Positions 4,748 to 6,789 of a stretch of DNA of 6,789 nucleotides are shown one piece after another. The DNA lies in contig JACRUB010000015.1 of the NCBI GenBank assembly GCA_014305015.1, positions 6,041-12,829 of the forward strand, given 5' to 3'. Position 1 is the stretch's first letter; every line of letters begins with the position of its first letter. This DNA is from Vulcanimicrobiota bacterium. Its GTDB lineage: Bacteria > Vulcanimicrobiota > Vulcanimicrobiia > Vulcanimicrobiales > Vulcanimicrobiaceae. The position numbers and the translations under genes were made by a program. The notes below the pieces were generated by a model. It was not told the DNA's origin and searched no databases. It worked only from the letters and a program-made list of their open reading frames with translations.

Positions 4748-5298
4748 TGATTGCAATCGATTTCCTGAATACGCGCCGCGGAGGCAAGTTGGGAGAAGCC
4801 GACGCCACAGAGAGGCTAACTTCGTTTGAAGCGGTGGCTTCTTGGGCTGCGGTGGCCGGGCTCTTGAGCAAGGGAGATGCTAGTGTCTCCGGCGCGACGC
4901 AACCCCATTACGAGCTCGCACTCGACCTTCGAGCGGATTTTCAGAATGTTCTGCTCTCGAGAACGCCCGCCGCGCGCCGTAAACTGCTTAAAACATTAAA
5001 CCTCGCGCTCTCATCGAAAGGTGCGTTCATCGCAGCCTTAGAATCGCGCGGCGAGTTTCGATTCGGAGTCCAATTCCGCGAGCCGAATCCCTCAAATGTA
5101 AGCTTCGCGATCGCAAATGCAATACTGGAATGCCTTCGAGACACGCCGCTGGACTCCATAAAGCAATGCGAGGCCGCGGATTGTATCTGGTTCTTTGTCG
5201 ATACAACGAAGAACCGTTCGCGACGTTGGTGTGTCGGGCAAGGATGCGGTGCGCGAAGCCGCTCGAGGAAGCATTATCACCTAAGCAAAGTTCGGTAA
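4747..5298 (+). CDS. CGNR zinc-finger / ABATE-domain transcriptional regulator (CGAR variant)
   Basis: This 183-residue protein has the two-part layout of CGNR regulators. An N-terminal ABATE-type region (Pfam PF07336) opens with IAIDFLNTRR and continues to about residue 125. A C-terminal treble-clef zinc finger (PF11706) has C141-x4-C146 .. WC162-x4-C167 and the usual FxDTTKNRSRRWC stretch. The family's namesake CGNR reads CGAR here (167-170), an Asn-to-Ala change at A169, while all four cysteines are kept. Such proteins are thought to be DNA-binding stress or metabolite-responsive regulators. The N-terminus is short: the in-frame codons just upstream of ATG read VVVGN, resembling the conserved F(V)GGxLALDFxNT strand, but a TAG at 4717-4719 and the lack of ATG/GTG/TTG block an extension. 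It is divergent from the hydrolase-cupin operon and 22 nt upstream of the S9 peptidase gene. Confidence 0.88.
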   Translation: MIAIDFLNTRRGGKLGEADATERLTSFEAVASWAAVAGLLSKGDASVSGATQPHYELALDLRADFQNVLLSRTPAARRKLLKTLNLALSSKGAFIAALESRGEFRFGVQFREPNPSNVSFAIANAILECLRDTPLDSIKQCEAADCIWFFVDTTKNRSRRWCVGQGCGARSRSRKHYHLSKVR

Positions 5299-5320
5299 CG
5301 TGCGCGTCGAAGCGTCAACA

Positions 5321-6789
5321 ATGAAGCGTTCTCTCACAATCGTGCTCCTTGCCGCATTTACGGCGACTGCAGCTGCGGCACCCGTTACCATCCAGCCCTA
5401 TCTCGACATCCGCGGTCAAAGCGTTCCGGCATATGCGCCTAACGGAGCCATCGCTTTCTTCACCTCGGTGACCGGCGTCGCGCAAGTCTGGAAAACCGAC
5501 CGCACGAACGCCTACCCCATTCAATTGACGTACGGCACCCAGCGCGCGCAGTTCGCGACGTTTTTGCCCGACGGACGGCTGCTCTACGGCTCCGATCACA
5601 ACAGCGATGAGAACACTCAATTCTACATTGCGAACGGCGACGGCTCAAACGTCGCCCGCCTCTTGCCCAAAGACGGCGATGATGTGCGCCATGAGTTCTC
5701 TTCGATCTCAGCCGACGGGCATTTCATTTCGTTCACGTCCAACGCGGCAGATCGCGGCGTGTTCAACCCGTACGTGCTGAACCTAAAAACAGGCGCCGTC
5801 ACCGCGCTTGCGCCGGGGCCGCTTGAAGTATACGCGGGTGCATTTTCACACGACGGTAAGAGAGTGCTCGTCGCTGCGCGCAGTAGCAATTTTGATTCCA
5901 ACCTTTCCGTCGTGGACATACAAACGCGCGCAACCGTTGCTTTCACCAGACACACAGGCAATGCACTTTTTGAATGCGCCGGGTTCTTGCCCGACAACCG
6001 CACGGCGGTCTGCGCAACCGACAAGGGCCGCGAATTTGTGACGCGCGCCTTGATTGACACGCAGACCGGGGCCATCCATTTCCTGGAACCGGATCGCAAC
6101 GACGTTGGCGATCTGACGCTTTCAGACGATGGCAAATTTGCCGCGTATGTGCGGAATGTCGACGGAAACGGAAGTCTCATCGTATCCGATGCAGCCAGCG
6201 GTAGGACGCTGAGGGTGCCTCAGCTTCCCGAACGCGCAGGCGTTCCCTCAGACCTGGCTTTCGATAAGGCGGCTAAACATTTGGCGTACATGTTCTCCGG
6301 CGGACAGCACCCGGCCGAAATTCTCGAATCAGAGGTGCGCAGCGGCAAGACCGTCGAACGCACGCGCGCATCACTCGCGGGCCTCTCTCGTGGTTCGTTC
6401 GTGGAACCGAAGCTCATCACGTGGAAGTCGTTCAATGGACGGTCGATCTCCGGCTGGCTTTACAAACCCGCAAATGCCGGCAACACCTACCCTGTCGTGC
6501 TGGATATTCACGGCGGTCCTGAAGCTCAAACGCGCCCGACCTTTTCTCCAATCGACCAATACTTTGCAGCGCACGGCTACGCCGTTCTCGCACCGAACGT
6601 GCGCGGCAGCACGGGATACGGCCGCACATTTTTGCATTTGGCGGACGTTCGCAAGCGCGAGGATAGCGTAAAAGACATTCACGCAGCCTACCAATACCTG
6701 ACCGCACACGGCGCGGATCCAAAACGCGTCGCCGTTTACGGCGGATCATACGGCGGCTACATGGTGCTCGCAAGTTTGACACTCTACCC
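5321..6789 (+). CDS. Exported S9-family (prolyl oligopeptidase-like) peptidase, 3' truncated by window
   Basis: An open frame from ATG 5321 reaches the window end without a stop (489 codons seen). MKRSLTIVLLAAFTATAAAA is a clear Sec signal peptide without a lipobox, so the protein is periplasmic or secreted. Residues about 25-370 form a WD/TolB-like beta-propeller with repeated strand motifs such as FLPDGRLLYGSD, ISADGHFISFTS, FSHDGKRVLVAA and LSDDGKFAAYV. The alpha/beta-hydrolase domain follows: TWKSFNGRSISGWLYKP, HGGP at 397-400, NVRGSTGYG from 426, and the nucleophile motif GGSYGGYM with Ser476. The catalytic Asp and His should lie in the missing part. These are hallmarks of S9 acylaminoacyl/dipeptidyl peptidases that cleave short peptides; the exact specificity is unknown. 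The start is 22 nt after the CGNR regulator stop, so co-transcription is likely. The ribosome site is weak. Confidence 0.94.
   Translation, partial: MKRSLTIVLLAAFTATAAAAPVTIQPYLDIRGQSVPAYAPNGAIAFFTSVTGVAQVWKTDRTNAYPIQLTYGTQRAQFATFLPDGRLLYGSDHNSDENTQFYIANGDGSNVARLLPKDGDDVRHEFSSISADGHFISFTSNAADRGVFNPYVLNLKTGAVTALAPGPLEVYAGAFSHDGKRVLVAARSSNFDSNLSVVDIQTRATVAFTRHTGNALFECAGFLPDNRTAVCATDKGREFVTRALIDTQTGAIHFLEPDRNDVGDLTLSDDGKFAAYVRNVDGNGSLIVSDAASGRTLRVPQLPERAGVPSDLAFDKAAKHLAYMFSGGQHPAEILESEVRSGKTVERTRASLAGLSRGSFVEPKLITWKSFNGRSISGWLYKPANAGNTYPVVLDIHGGPEAQTRPTFSPIDQYFAAHGYAVLAPNVRGSTGYGRTFLHLADVRKREDSVKDIHAAYQYLTAHGADPKRVAVYGGSYGGYMVLASLTLY

Noticed and set aside
5296..5320. Separate promoter for the S9 peptidase.
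   Set aside because: The 22-nt gap holds only a TAACGT-like box with no -35; co-transcription with the regulator is simpler.
5623..6180. A 185-codon minus-strand open frame.
   Set aside because: Antisense to the S9 peptidase propeller, with no family features.
1..6789. CRISPR arrays, tRNA genes, insertion sequences or attachment-site repeats.
   Set aside because: No regularly spaced repeats, cloverleaf-like elements, transposase motifs or flanking direct repeats were seen by reading both strands.

Overview
The window reads as a bacterial chromosome segment of moderately high GC, densely packed and using ordinary bacterial signals. It contains no tRNA, rRNA, CRISPR array, insertion sequence or phage gene. 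A 7Fe ferredoxin, a YeaQ/GlsB membrane protein, SIMPL and S9 peptidase proteins and a CGNR regulator are compatible with an environmental soil- or rock-type lineage such as Vulcanimicrobiota/Eremiobacterota (WPS-2). That placement is a low-confidence guess from general style, not from a marker gene.

Layout. (1) Positions 1-719, minus strand: a small YeaQ/GlsB membrane protein, then a perfect 20-bp-stem terminator, then a 7Fe ferredoxin whose stop codon overlaps (GTGA) the start of a probable SAM-dependent methyltransferase that leaves the window. (2) Positions 845-3543, plus strand: an exported SIMPL-domain protein, then a two-domain Clp/Hsp100-type ATPase. The ATPase has an N-terminal four-cysteine zinc-ribbon and a hydrophobic segment in place of the Clp N domain. 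It also lacks the insert of the second ATPase domain that normally carries the ClpP-docking loop. (3) Positions 3530-4698, minus strand: a two-gene operon (exported UlaG-like metallo-beta-lactamase-fold hydrolase, then a small cupin, joined by an ATGA overlap). It converges on the ATPase gene with a 14-bp overlap. (4) Positions 4747-6789, plus strand: a CGNR-type zinc-finger regulator divergent from the hydrolase-cupin operon, then an exported S9 (prolyl-oligopeptidase family) peptidase cut off by the window end just after its catalytic serine.

The most informative spots are the unusual Clp-like ATPase and the 48-bp divergent control region at 4699-4746. That region holds a near-consensus promoter (TTGACA-N17-TACGCT) pointing at the hydrolase-cupin operon, and two TTGNCAA-core palindromes 14 bp apart. 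One palindrome covers the -35 box and the other overlaps the regulator's start codon. This is the layout expected if the CGNR protein controls both itself and the hydrolase-cupin pair. Two minus-strand genes (ferredoxin and hydrolase) have -10-like boxes only 4-6 nt before their ATG, which suggests leaderless transcripts.
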